DNA from: Streptomyces sp. Alt3
GTDB lineage: Bacteria > Actinomycetota > Actinomycetes > Streptomycetales > Streptomycetaceae
Direction of reading: 5' to 3'
NCBI RefSeq assembly: GCF_030719215.1
Contig: NZ_CP120983.1
Span: forward strand, 620,001-684,000
DNA length: 64,000 bases
Both the position numbers and the translations under genes were made by a program. Numbering within the stretch: position 1 is the first letter of the stretch; each line of letters begins with the position of its first letter. Of the stretch, positions 48,510 to 57,419 are shown one piece after another. The notes below the pieces were generated by a model that had not been told where the DNA came from, made no database searches, and saw only the letters and a program-made list of their open reading frames with translations.

Positions 48510-49512
48510 TTGACCAGCGCCACCCCGGTCTCCGCCCCCGCGGAAACCGCCGCACGACCAGTACCGCGGCGCCCGGCCGGCTCCGCACCGGCGCCCGCCG
48601 GACGCGGATCCACCCGTCGGCGTGAACTGGGCGCCTGCGGCGTCCTGATGACGCCGTTCTTCGTCCTCATGGCGACCGTCTTCCTGATTCCGGTCGCCAC
48701 CGCCGTCTATCTGAGCTTCTTCAGCGACGACCAGCCCGGGCTGGGCTTCGGCCCGGAACGCACGGTCTTCGCCGGGCTGCGCAACTACACGGCGGTCGTG
48801 ACCGACCCGACCTTCCTCGGGGGTCTGGGCATCGTCGCCCTGTACTGCCTGATCTACATCCCGCTGATGGTGGCGGGCGCCCTCGCGCTCGCCCTGCTGC
48901 TGGACTCCGGCGTGGTACGGCTGCGCGGAACGGCCCAGCTTGCGCTGTTCCTGCCGCACGCGGTGCCCGGCATCATCGCGGCGCTGATCTGGCTGTACCT
49001 GTACACCCCCGGGATCAGTCCGGTCATCGAGGTGCTCGGCAAGGCCGACATCACCATCGACTTCCTGGGCGTGCACACCGTGCTGCCCTCCATCGTGAAC
49101 ATCGCGCTGTGGAGCAACCTCGGCTACAACATGATCGTGTTCTACGCGGCCCTGCAGGCCGTTCCCCGCGAGGTGATCGAGGCCTCGGTCGTCGACGGCG
49201 CCGGCCCGGTCCGCACCGCGCTCCAGGTCAAGGCCCCCCCTGGTCCGCTCCTCGATCGTGATGGTGGCGATGTTCACGCTGATCTTCGCGCTCCAGCTCT
49301 TCACGGAACCGATGCTGCTCAGCCAGTCGACCCCGATGATCAACTCGCGCTTCTCGCCCAGCATGTACATCTACGACGCCGCCTTCACCCGTAACAACTA
49401 CGGCCTCGCGGCAGCGGCGTCGGTCGTCCTGCTCCTCTGCACGGTCGCCCTCTCCTACGGCGTCACCCGCTGGACCAATCGCGCCAACGCCGCCGAGGAG
49501 GGCGCCCGATGA
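48510..49512 (+). pseudogene. ABC sugar permease (CUT1, first subunit), frameshifted in a C7 run
   Basis: TTG at 48510 (AGGTGA upstream) opens a MalF-type permease (GVLMTPFFVLMATVFLIPVATAVYLSF). The reading frame breaks at seven C residues, 49234-49240, in the EAA loop (after ALQVKAP). The same protein continues one frame over (MVAMFTLIFALQLFTEPMLLSQSTPMI) to the stop at 49512. Removing one C restores a continuous, typical permease of about 333 residues. As written, translation runs to a wrong stop at 49394. Either a genuine frameshift, a phase-variable tract or a sequence error; all neighbours are intact, so error is likely. Overlaps the next permease by 4 bp. Confidence 0.85.
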
Positions 49513-50384
49513 GCGCGTCGACCACATCCCGGACCGCATCGCCGCTGCGGCCCCGCCTTCTGGGCCGTTCCGTCGTCAACCTCGTGGTCGGCGTCTCGGT
49601 GCTGTACACCCTGCTGCCGGTGCTGTGGCTGGTGCTGGCCTCCACCAAGAACCGGGACGCCCTGTTCAGCAGCAACGTCCTGTCGCTGACCGACTTCTCC
49701 TTCGTCCGGAACCTGACGGACCTGTTCGCCATGGACGGCGGGCTGTACGGACGCTGGTACGGCAACAGCCTCCTGTACGCGGTGCTCGGCGCGGCGCTCG
49801 GCGCGCTGATCAGCATCGCGTGCGGCTACGCCTTCGACAAGTACCGCTTCGCCCACAAGGAGAAGCTGTTCGGTCTGGTGCTGGCCGCGGTCATGGTGCC
49901 GCAGACGGTGCTCGCCCTGCCGCTCTACCTGATGGCCTCGGCGGCCGGTCTCGTGAACACCTTCTGGGCCGTCTTCATCCCCGTCCTGTTCAATCCGTTC
50001 GGGGTGTATCTCGGCCGGATCTTCAGCCAGGGATACGTGCCCGACGAGGTGCTCGAGGCGGCGCGGATGGACGGCGCGGGCGAACTGGCCGCCTATTTCC
50101 GGGTGGCGCTCCGCATGCTGGGTCCCGGGCTCGTCACCGTCTTCCTCTTCCAGCTCACGGCCATCTGGAACAACTTCTTCCTGCCCATGGTGATGCTGTC
50201 CGACCAGGACCTCTATCCGGTCAGCCTCGGCCTGTACTCCTGGAACAGCTCCGCGTCCGTATCGCCGGAGTACTACCCCGCCGTCATCATGGGCTCGCTG
50301 CTCGCGGTGCTGCCCCTGATCCTCGCCTTCGCCCTGCTCCAGCGCTTCTGGCGGTCCGGGCTGACGGCAGGTGCCGTCAAGTAG
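49509..50384 (+). CDS. ABC sugar permease (CUT1, second subunit)
   Basis: 291 residues, six membrane helices, MalG-type. The EAA motif reads VLEAARMDGAGELAAYFRVALRMLGPG, where the ATPase docks. ATG at 49509 overlaps the stop of the first permease by 4 bp. Partner of the lipoprotein and of the frameshifted permease; needs a separate ATPase such as MsiK. Confidence 0.9.
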   Translation: MSASTTSRTASPLRPRLLGRSVVNLVVGVSVLYTLLPVLWLVLASTKNRDALFSSNVLSLTDFSFVRNLTDLFAMDGGLYGRWYGNSLLYAVLGAALGALISIACGYAFDKYRFAHKEKLFGLVLAAVMVPQTVLALPLYLMASAAGLVNTFWAVFIPVLFNPFGVYLGRIFSQGYVPDEVLEAARMDGAGELAAYFRVALRMLGPGLVTVFLFQLTAIWNNFFLPMVMLSDQDLYPVSLGLYSWNSSASVSPEYYPAVIMGSLLAVLPLILAFALLQRFWRSGLTAGAVK

Positions 50385-50421
50385 CCGTTCCGCCCCACCC
50401 GGACCACCGCACAGGAGAACC

Positions 50422-51450
50422 ATGCCCAGCACACCCCCCGCACACCGCCGGCCGCGAGCCGCGCTCGCCATGGGAGCGGACGCCGCTGCCGCGGTGCTCT
50501 CCCCCGACTCCCTGGCGGCGCTGGCCGGGGTGTGCGCGCTCGCACCCCTTCCCGCGATCGACGACTTCACGACGGAGTCGGCCCGCGCCGTACTGGCGGA
50601 CACCGAGATCCTGATCACCGGCTGGGGCTGTCCGCCGATCCACGCGGGTGTGCTGGCCGCCGCACCCGGGCTGCGGGCCGTCGTGCACACGGCCGGCACC
50701 GTACGGGGCCATGTCACCGACGCCTGCTGGGACCGGGGCATCGAGGTGTCGTCGGCCGCGGCGGCCAACGCCCTGCCGGTCGCGGAGTACACCCTGGCGA
50801 TGATCCTGCTGTCGGGCAAGCGGGTCCTGGAACGGGCCCGGGACTTCCGCGCCACCCGCCTGCGCGACGCCTGGCTCGCGACCCCGCCCCAGGTGGGCAA
50901 CTACCGCCGCACGGTGGGCATCCTGTCCGCCTCCCTGATCGGCCGGCGGGTGATCGAGCTGCTGCGCCCCTACGACCTGCGGGTGCTGCTCCACGACCCG
51001 TACGTCACGGACGAGGAGGCCGCCGCGCTCGGCGCCCGCCCCGTGGGCCTCGCCGAACTCTTCGCGGAGAGCGACGTGGTCAGTGTCCACACACCGCTGC
51101 TGCCCGCGACCACGGGGCTCGTCAGCCGCGCGCTCCTCACGACGATGCGGCCCGACGCCGTCCTGGTCAACACCTCACGGGGCGCCGTCGTCGACCAGGA
51201 CGCCCTCACCGACGTACTGCGCGCGGACCGCATCCGCGCGGTGATCGACGTCACCGACCCGGACCCGCTGCCGGAGGGCCATCCGCTGTGGGACTGCGAC
51301 AACGCGCTCATCACTCCTCATCTCGCGGGTTCCCAGGGCAACGAACTGCGGCGGCTGGCCGACCTCGCGGTCGGCGAGGTCGCCCGCTGGGCCGCGGGCG
51401 ACGGCTTCGCCCATCCCGTACGACGCGAAAGGCTGGCATTCCTCGCATGA
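50422..51450 (+). CDS. D-isomer-specific 2-hydroxyacid dehydrogenase
   Basis: 342 residues. The family signature is TTMRPDAVLVNTSRGAVVDQDALTDVL (Arg of the catalytic triad), then DVTDPDPLPEGHPLW and catalytic His in LITPHLAGS. The usual GxGxxG of the NAD domain is degenerate (TVGILSASLIGRRVIELL: SASLIG in place of GxGxIG). Oxidises or reduces a 2-hydroxy acid, probably a sugar-acid product of this locus. CACAGGAGAACC precedes ATG at 50422. Overlaps the DUF2264 gene by 4 bp. Confidence 0.88.
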   Translation: MPSTPPAHRRPRAALAMGADAAAAVLSPDSLAALAGVCALAPLPAIDDFTTESARAVLADTEILITGWGCPPIHAGVLAAAPGLRAVVHTAGTVRGHVTDACWDRGIEVSSAAAANALPVAEYTLAMILLSGKRVLERARDFRATRLRDAWLATPPQVGNYRRTVGILSASLIGRRVIELLRPYDLRVLLHDPYVTDEEAAALGARPVGLAELFAESDVVSVHTPLLPATTGLVSRALLTTMRPDAVLVNTSRGAVVDQDALTDVLRADRIRAVIDVTDPDPLPEGHPLWDCDNALITPHLAGSQGNELRRLADLAVGEVARWAAGDGFAHPVRRERLAFLA

Positions 51451-53342
51451 GCCCCATCCCCTTCCCGCTCCCCTCCGAAGACCGCACGACGAGCCCGTAC
51501 ACCGGTTGGACCCGGGCGCACTGGGAGGCGACCGCGGACGGTCTGCTGGACGCCGCCTGGAAGTGGGCGACCCCCGGCCGGGCCCTCCTCGACCTGCCGG
51601 GGCGCCCCTCGCGTTCCGGGGTGAGGTCCGACGGGCTGGAGGGCTACGCCCGTACGTTCCTCACCGCCGCCTTCCGGGTCGCCGGGGCGGAGGGCAAGGA
51701 CCCTCACAACTGGCTGGAGCGGTACGCCGACGGGCTCACCGCCGGGACCCGAACCGCCGGGCGGGACGACGCCGAGTCGTGGCCGCTGATCCTCGACCAC
51801 ACAGTGTTCGGCCAGCCGATGGTGGAGTCCGCCTCGGTGGCCATCGGCCTGCGGCTGACCCGCCCCTGGCTGTGGGACCGGCTGGACGGCGCCACGCAGG
51901 ACCGGGCGGAGGAATGGCTGCGCGGCGCCCTGCGGCACACGCCCGCCCCCAACAACTGGTACCTGTTCCCCTTCTCCGTCGCCGGGTTCCTGGAGTCGGT
52001 CGGCCGAGGTGACGCGGAGACGGGCCGTGCCAGGCAGCGGGCGCTCGACCTGCTGGAGGTCTGGTACCGCGGCGAGGGCTGGTACGCCGACGGTGACGGA
52101 CGTGCCTTCGACCACTACAACGGCTGGGCGCTGCACCTGTATCCCGTGCTGGACGCCTACCTGTCGGGCGACGAGGAGCTGTCGGCGCTCTACGGCGCGC
52201 GGCTGAGCGAACATCTGGAGAGCTTCTCCCTGATGTTCGGTGCGGACGGCGCCCCGATGCACTTCGGGCGCTCCCTCTCCTACCGCTTCGCTGCGGGAGC
52301 CGCGGTCGGGATGGGCGCGGTGTCCGGGCACACCCCGCTGACTCCGGGAGTCTCGCGCCGGCTGGTGAGCGGCTCGCTGCGGTACTTCCTGGAGCGCGGT
52401 TCGGCGGGGGCCGACGGTCTGCTCAGCCTGGGCTGGCACGGCCCGCACGACGCGACGCTCCAGGTGTACTCGGGTCCGTCGTCGCCGTACTGGGCGTCGA
52501 AGGCCTTCGTCGCCCTGCTGGCACCGGCGGAGCACCCGCTGTGGACGGCGCAGGAGGAGCCCGCCCCGAGCGAGGGCCCGGACCGGGTGCTGTCGCTGCC
52601 GTCACCGGGCCTGCTGGTGCAGTCGACCCGGGCGGACGGCGTGGTCCGGCTGCACAACCACGGAAGCGACCATGTCCGGCCGCACGAGGGCGAGACCGCG
52701 GATGTGGCGGACCCGCTCTACGCCCGCCTCGCGTATTCGACGGCCACCGGTCCCACGGCGGCCGCGAACACAGCGGACAACCATCTCTCGGTCCGGTTGG
52801 GGGGCTCCCGCAGCACCCGGGTCCGGATCCACCCGCTGGGTGCGGGACACGGTGACGGCTGGGGCTGGGCGGCGTCCTGGCACACCCCGGTCTTCCCGGA
52901 GGGACCGCCGACCTGGCCGGGCCTGCGGGTGGAGAGCGTGACGGTCGTCCGGGGGCGGTACGAACTGCGGGTGCACCGGGTCCTGGGCGCACCCGCCGGG
53001 TCCCGCGCCGAGGAGACGGGCTGGGCGACCGGTCAGCAGGACGCGGTCTCCTCCGCGTTGCACGGACTGCACGGCTGGGCGGAGCTGGAGGACGTACGGG
53101 CCCCGCAGGGCACCGCGTTCACGCGGTGGGCGGTGATGCCCAGGCTCGGTGCGGACGTGGAGGGGACGGAACTCCTGGTGGCGCTCGCGTCGCTGACGGC
53201 GGAGGAGGAGCCCGCGCCGCTCTCCACGGCGGTGAGCGGGGTGAACGTGGACGGTGACACGGTCGAGGTCGCCTGGGCGGACGACGGTTCGATGACCCGT
53301 GTCGGCTTCGCCCCCCTGGAGGTCACCCACCGGCTCCGCTGA
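51447..53342 (+). CDS. DUF2264 protein, probable glycoside hydrolase (GH154-like)
   Basis: 631 residues. The N-terminal two-thirds is an (alpha/alpha)-type DUF2264 domain (TGWTRAHWEATADGLLDAAWKWATPGRA, PNNWYLFPFSVAGFLESVG, YRGEGWYADGDGRAFDHYNGWALHLYPVL); the rest is a beta-sheet-rich domain. As I recall, part of DUF2264 is now placed in GH154 (beta-glucuronidase-like). No signal peptide, so it would act on an imported oligosaccharide. ATG at 51447 is coupled to the dehydrogenase stop (ATGA). Ends before a strong terminator. Confidence 0.85.
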   Translation: MSPIPFPLPSEDRTTSPYTGWTRAHWEATADGLLDAAWKWATPGRALLDLPGRPSRSGVRSDGLEGYARTFLTAAFRVAGAEGKDPHNWLERYADGLTAGTRTAGRDDAESWPLILDHTVFGQPMVESASVAIGLRLTRPWLWDRLDGATQDRAEEWLRGALRHTPAPNNWYLFPFSVAGFLESVGRGDAETGRARQRALDLLEVWYRGEGWYADGDGRAFDHYNGWALHLYPVLDAYLSGDEELSALYGARLSEHLESFSLMFGADGAPMHFGRSLSYRFAAGAAVGMGAVSGHTPLTPGVSRRLVSGSLRYFLERGSAGADGLLSLGWHGPHDATLQVYSGPSSPYWASKAFVALLAPAEHPLWTAQEEPAPSEGPDRVLSLPSPGLLVQSTRADGVVRLHNHGSDHVRPHEGETADVADPLYARLAYSTATGPTAAANTADNHLSVRLGGSRSTRVRIHPLGAGHGDGWGWAASWHTPVFPEGPPTWPGLRVESVTVVRGRYELRVHRVLGAPAGSRAEETGWATGQQDAVSSALHGLHGWAELEDVRAPQGTAFTRWAVMPRLGADVEGTELLVALASLTAEEEPAPLSTAVSGVNVDGDTVEVAWADDGSMTRVGFAPLEVTHRLR

Positions 53343-53359
53343 GCCGACGGTCCGACGGT

Positions 53360-53393
53360 GGCCGGCGGCAGCCCTTCCGGGCTGCCGCCGGCC
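53360..53393. terminator. Bidirectional terminator between DUF2264 gene and lutC
   Basis: A perfect 15-bp stem (53360-53374 with 53379-53393) and a TTCC loop, 17 bp after the DUF2264 stop, facing the convergent lut operon. Confidence 0.85.
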
Positions 53394-53446
53394 GCTCTCG
53401 TCCGCCGGGCGGAGCCCGGTGCCCGTAGGAGAACCAGGGGCGGGTC

Positions 53447-54085
53447 TCAGACGTCGGTGCGGATCACCACGGCGAGGGTGCGGGGGCCGTGGACCCCCTC
53501 CACCCGTTCCAGTTCGATGTCGGACGTGGCCGACGGTCCGCTGATCAGGGTCGTCGGCCTTCCCGGCACCAGCCGGGCCACCGCCTCCGGGACGCCTGCC
53601 ACGACCGAGGACAGGTCGACGACGCAGACGTGGAGGTCGGGGACGAGCGACAGGGCACGCCGGCCCTGGTCGGGTGATCCGTCCAGGAAGATCGTGCCGG
53701 TCTCGGCGCAGCTGACCGCGGACGCCGTCACCACGCCGTCCAGCGCGTCGAGGCTCGGTGCGGGGATGTCCGCCGAGTCCCGGCGGACCTCGCCGTCGTA
53801 GGCGACGAGCCATTGTTCGTCCAGCCCGTCCGGGACACCGATCCGGCGGGCGCCGCGCTCGCGCAGGATGCCTGCGACCACCTCGGCCGTGCGGTCGGCG
53901 GTGCAGGGGTGGACCGTCGCCTTGTAGTCGACGAGCCGGTCGGTCAGCAGTGCGAGGCGTTCGCCGTCCGGGAGCGTGCGGCCCGTGCGGTAGGTACGCG
54001 GGATCACCGTGTCGGGGGTGGGTGCGAGGGCCAGGGCGTCCCTGATCCGGCCGAGCACCGTCTCGCGTGCGGTGGGGGTGGTCAC
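53447..54085 (-). CDS. lutC: LutC-like lactate utilisation protein (LUD domain)
   Basis: 212 residues, LUD domain (ETVLGRIRDALA at the start; SCAETGTIFLDGSPDQGRRALSLVPDLHVCVV in the core). Known: LutABC oxidises L-lactate to pyruvate. GTG at 54085 overlaps the lutB stop by 4 bp. Last gene of lutA-lutB-lutC. Confidence 0.92.
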   Translation of the reverse strand: MTTPTARETVLGRIRDALALAPTPDTVIPRTYRTGRTLPDGERLALLTDRLVDYKATVHPCTADRTAEVVAGILRERGARRIGVPDGLDEQWLVAYDGEVRRDSADIPAPSLDALDGVVTASAVSCAETGTIFLDGSPDQGRRALSLVPDLHVCVVDLSSVVAGVPEAVARLVPGRPTTLISGPSATSDIELERVEGVHGPRTLAVVIRTDV

Positions 54086-55626
54086 CGGTCCTCCTCGGGG
54101 ATGTCGGCGGTACGTCCCGCGCCCTCATCGGCGGCGGCCCGCATGGTCGCGGCGCCCTCCGCCGAGGACAGCCAGGCGCGGAAGGACTGCTTGGGCGGTG
54201 CCGCGGTGTCACGGCTGTCGCTCCAGCCGCTGAACGGGGCCGGCAGTCGCGAGATGGTGCCGTCGCGCCCGCCGGCGGCCCTCCCGAGGGAGGCGGCCTT
54301 CTGCGCCGCGGTGAAGAGCTTCGGCCTGCTCATCACACCGGCCGCCGCCTTCATGGCCAGCTTCTCCGCCGTGGTGCCCGACTGTTCGGTGTGCTGGTGG
54401 CGCAGTTCCACGAGCATCGAGGGGATGTCGATCTTCACGGGGCAGGCGTCGAAGCAGGCGCCGCAGAGACTGGAGGCGTACGGCAGGGAGCTGTTGGGGT
54501 CGTTCTTCGCCGCGTCCATCCCGGCGAGCTGCGGAGTGAGGACCGCGCCGATCGGGCCGGGGTACGTTGATCCGTAGGCGTGGCCGCCGGCCCGTTCGTA
54601 CACGGGGCAGACGTTGAGGCAGGCCGAGCAGCGGATGCAGTTGAGCGCCTCACGGCCGATCGCGTCGGCGAGCGCGGCGGTGCGGCCGTTGTCGAGGAGG
54701 ACCAGGTGGAAGTCCTGCGGGCCGTCGCCCGGTGTCACACCCGTCCACATGGAGGTGTACGGGTTCATCCGCTCGCCGGTCGAGGACCGGGGCAGCAGTT
54801 GGAGAAAGACCTCCAGGTCCTGATGGCGCGGCAGGACCTTCTCGATGCCCATCACCGTGATGAGGGTGTCGGGCAGTGTGAGGCACATCCGGCCGTTGCC
54901 CTCCGACTCGACGACGGTGAGGGTGCCGGTCTCGGCGATGCCGAAGTTGGCACCGGACACGGCCACCTTGGTCGTCATGAACTTCTCGCGCAGATAGGCG
55001 CGGGCCGCCGCGGCGAGGTGTGCGGGCACGTTGTCGAGGTCGGGGTCGACGCCGGGGATCTCGTCGAGGAAGATCTGCCGGATCTCGTCGCGGTTGCGGT
55101 GGATCGCGGGGACCAGGATGTGCGAGGGCTTGTCGTCGGCGAGCTGCACGATGAGCTCGGCCAGGTCGGTCTCGTACGGGGTGATGCCCGCTGCTTCGAG
55201 GTGCTCGTTGAGGCCGATCTCCTGGGTGGCCATCGACTTCACCTTGATGACGTCGCTGCTGCCCGTCGCCCGGATCAGCCGGGTGACGATCTCGTTGGCC
55301 TCGACGCCGTCGCGTGCCCAGTGGACCGTGCCGCCGCGCTCGGTGACCTTCCGTTCCAGCTGTTCCAGTAGTTCGGGAAGCCGGTTCATGGTGTCGGTCT
55401 TGATCGCCGACCCGGCGTCGCGCAGTTGCTCCCAGTCCGGGAGTTCCCCGGTGACGTTCAGGCGCTTGGTCCGGATGGTGCGGGTGGCCCTGCCGAGGTT
55501 GCGGCGCAGTTGCTCGTTACGGAGTTCGTCGTGGGCCGCCTCGGGGAACTTCCGGTCTCCGCGCAGATTACCCGTCCCGTACGGCGAGCGGGGCGGGGCG
55601 GCGGGCATGCCGAGGAACGTGCTCAT
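54082..55626 (-). CDS. lutB: LutB-like iron-sulfur lactate utilisation protein
   Basis: 514 residues. The N-terminal LUD domain has KVAVSGANFGIAETGTLTVVESEGN. Two ferredoxin-type [4Fe-4S] motifs follow (CIRCSACLNVCP and CGACFDACPVK) and a variable C-terminal tail. Electron-transfer subunit of the lactate oxidation complex. ATG at 55626 overlaps the lutA stop by 4 bp. Confidence 0.95.
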   Translation of the reverse strand: MSTFLGMPAAPPRSPYGTGNLRGDRKFPEAAHDELRNEQLRRNLGRATRTIRTKRLNVTGELPDWEQLRDAGSAIKTDTMNRLPELLEQLERKVTERGGTVHWARDGVEANEIVTRLIRATGSSDVIKVKSMATQEIGLNEHLEAAGITPYETDLAELIVQLADDKPSHILVPAIHRNRDEIRQIFLDEIPGVDPDLDNVPAHLAAAARAYLREKFMTTKVAVSGANFGIAETGTLTVVESEGNGRMCLTLPDTLITVMGIEKVLPRHQDLEVFLQLLPRSSTGERMNPYTSMWTGVTPGDGPQDFHLVLLDNGRTAALADAIGREALNCIRCSACLNVCPVYERAGGHAYGSTYPGPIGAVLTPQLAGMDAAKNDPNSSLPYASSLCGACFDACPVKIDIPSMLVELRHQHTEQSGTTAEKLAMKAAAGVMSRPKLFTAAQKAASLGRAAGGRDGTISRLPAPFSGWSDSRDTAAPPKQSFRAWLSSAEGAATMRAAADEGAGRTADIPEEDR

Positions 55627-56390
55627 CGGGCGGCCTCCATCAGGGCGTACGGCGCGGTGCGGGTGGAGCCGAGGATCTGGGCCAGGTGCAGGGTGCGCGT
55701 TCCGGACCTGATGCGGGAGAGCCCGCCGCCGATGTGCATCAGGCAGGAGGAGTCACCGGCGGAGCACACGTCGGCCTTCGTCGCGGAGATGTTGCGCATC
55801 TTGTCCTGGAGCATGGCGGTGGAGGTCTCGGAGTTCTTGACGGCGAAGGTTCCGCCGAAGCCGCAGCAGGAGTCGGCCTCGGGAAGCTCCACCAGGTCGA
55901 TCTCCTCGACGGCGCGCAGCAGCTTCAGGGGCTTGTCGCCGACCCGGAGCATGCGCAGGGAGTGGCATGTGGGGTGGTAGGTGACGCGGTGCGGGAAGTA
56001 CGCGCCGACGTGGGTGACACCGAGGACGTCGACGAGGAGCTCGGAGAGCTCGTACGTCTTGGCCTTGACGTTGGCGACCCCGGCGCGCAGCGCGGCGTCC
56101 CCGTAGCGTTCGGCAACGATCTCGTGCTGGTGGCGGACCGATCCGGCGCACGATCCTGACGGCATGACGACGGCGTCGATCGAGGAGTCCCCGAACTGCT
56201 CGGCGAAGTTGCGTACCAGCGGGACGGGCTCGCGCTGGTAACCGGTGTTGACGTGCATCTGGCCGCAGCAGGTCTGGCCCGGCGGGAAGACCACGTCGTG
56301 ACCCAGGCGGGCGAGCAGCACCGCGGTGGATTTCACCGCCTCCGGGAAGAGCGTGTCTCCCAGACAGGTGGCGAAGAGTCCGATACGCAT
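55623..56390 (-). CDS. lutA: LutA-like (Fe-S)-binding lactate utilisation protein
   Basis: 255 residues with two CCG domains (GQTCCGQMHVNTGYQ and DSCCGFGGTFAVKNSETS), the GlpC/HdrB-type cysteine-rich signature. Begins MRIGLFATCLGDTLFPEAVKS. First gene of the lut operon; GAGGCCCC precedes ATG at 56390, and a regulator palindrome lies 19 bp further upstream. Confidence 0.95.
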   Translation of the reverse strand: MRIGLFATCLGDTLFPEAVKSTAVLLARLGHDVVFPPGQTCCGQMHVNTGYQREPVPLVRNFAEQFGDSSIDAVVMPSGSCAGSVRHQHEIVAERYGDAALRAGVANVKAKTYELSELLVDVLGVTHVGAYFPHRVTYHPTCHSLRMLRVGDKPLKLLRAVEEIDLVELPEADSCCGFGGTFAVKNSETSTAMLQDKMRNISATKADVCSAGDSSCLMHIGGGLSRIRSGTRTLHLAQILGSTRTAPYALMEAAR

Positions 56391-56408
56391 GGGGCCTCCT
56401 CGGGATTT

Positions 56409-56421
56409 ATGGTCCGACCAT
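56409..56421. promoter_or_regulatory. LldR/FadR-type operator in front of lutA
   Basis: A 13-bp palindrome ATGGTCCGACCAT. Its core TGGTCNGACCA is repeated upstream of the regulator gene at 57330. TGGTnnnACCA-type sites are typical for FadR-subfamily GntR regulators. Position just upstream of lutA suggests repression without lactate. Confidence 0.8.
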
Positions 56422-56474
56422 ACTAGCCTCGGTCCGAATGGGGAAGCATGCGCGCACGCCCGGCGGGGGAGACG

Positions 56475-56522
56475 GGAACGGGAGCGGGGACGGTGCCTGT
56501 GCACCGTCCCCGCTCCCGTTCC
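56475..56522 (-). terminator. Strong terminator of the LldR-type regulator gene
   Basis: A perfect 22-bp inverted repeat (56475-56496 with 56501-56522), CTGT loop, between the end of the regulator gene and the lutA promoter. It insulates the lut operon from upstream transcription. Confidence 0.9.
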
Positions 56523-56541
56523 GCAGCATGCGTCGCGCCCC

Positions 56542-57273
56542 CTACGGGACGTCGTTGTCGTCGACCAGCGTTCCGTGCAGACCCCGGATGTGCTCCTCGA
56601 CCAGGTCGGCGGCCTCGGCGCCGCGCCCCTCGCGCACCAGCCTAAGCAGCTGCGCGTGCTGGGCGTTGAGCGCGCCCGCCGTCGCGGGCCAGTCGCCGGC
56701 CGCTTCCAGCGCCCGCAGGATGAGCGGGCGGACGGATTCGCGCACCGCCGAAGTGAGGGTGGAGGTGAGCGCGTTGCCCGAACTCCCGGCGATCAGCACG
56801 TGGAAGCGGGTGTCGAGATCGTTGAACTCGGCCACGCCGACATCCGGCTCGCCCATCCGCCTCACGAGTTCACCCGCGGAGTCGAGGTCCTCGGCGCGTG
56901 CGTGCCGGGCTGCGGCCTCCCAGCTGGAACGCTCCAGGACGACGCGCGCCTCCAGCACGTCGTGCAGGCTGTAGCTGCCGAGCGCGAAATGCAGGCGCAG
57001 CAGCCGGCCGAGCGCGTCGTCCGGGTTGCGCACGATGCGCGCACCGGAGTCGGGGCCCCGGCCGGGCTGGGCGACCAGGACACCGATGGTCTCCAGCACC
57101 CTGAGCGCCTCGCGCAGCGCGGAGCGGCTGACGCCGAGCACCGGTGCCAGCTCCCGCTCGGCCGGCAGGCGGTCGCCCGCCTTGAGCTCTCCGGCGAAGA
57201 CGCGCTCCTCGATGCTCTTCAGGACGAGCTCATGGGTGCGGGACTGCCGCACGGGCTGCCACTCGACGGGCAT
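56542..57273 (-). CDS. FadR/GntR-family regulator of the lut operon (LldR-like)
   Basis: 243 residues. GntR winged helix at the N-terminus (LVLKSIEERVFAGELKAGDRLPAERELAPVLGVSRSALREALRVLETIGVL), then an all-helical FCD effector domain with metal-binding His/Asp (NDLDTRFHVLIAG, EEHIRGLH). Known: FCD regulators of this type sense lactate or related acids and control lut/lld genes. It lies immediately upstream of lutABC on the same strand, and matching palindromes precede both its own gene and lutA. Confidence 0.9.
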   Translation of the reverse strand: MPVEWQPVRQSRTHELVLKSIEERVFAGELKAGDRLPAERELAPVLGVSRSALREALRVLETIGVLVAQPGRGPDSGARIVRNPDDALGRLLRLHFALGSYSLHDVLEARVVLERSSWEAAARHARAEDLDSAGELVRRMGEPDVGVAEFNDLDTRFHVLIAGSSGNALTSTLTSAVRESVRPLILRALEAAGDWPATAGALNAQHAQLLRLVREGRGAEAADLVEEHIRGLHGTLVDDNDVP

Positions 57274-57329
57274 CCGCTACTCCCTGTTCCGGGCGATACG
57301 CATGCTCCGACTATGTCACACAGCACGTG

Positions 57330-57340
57330 TGGTCGGACCA
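57330..57340. promoter_or_regulatory. Operator upstream of the LldR-like gene
   Basis: TGGTCGGACCA, an 11-bp palindrome equivalent to the lutA site, 57 bp upstream of the regulator start. Suggests autoregulation. Confidence 0.75.
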
Positions 57341-57419
57341 AAGCCCGGGGGGCCGACCGGGGCGGTGTCCGCCGCTCCGGCGGCCCCCGGGGTGGCTCGT
57401 CGAGGCTGTGCCGGGTGGT

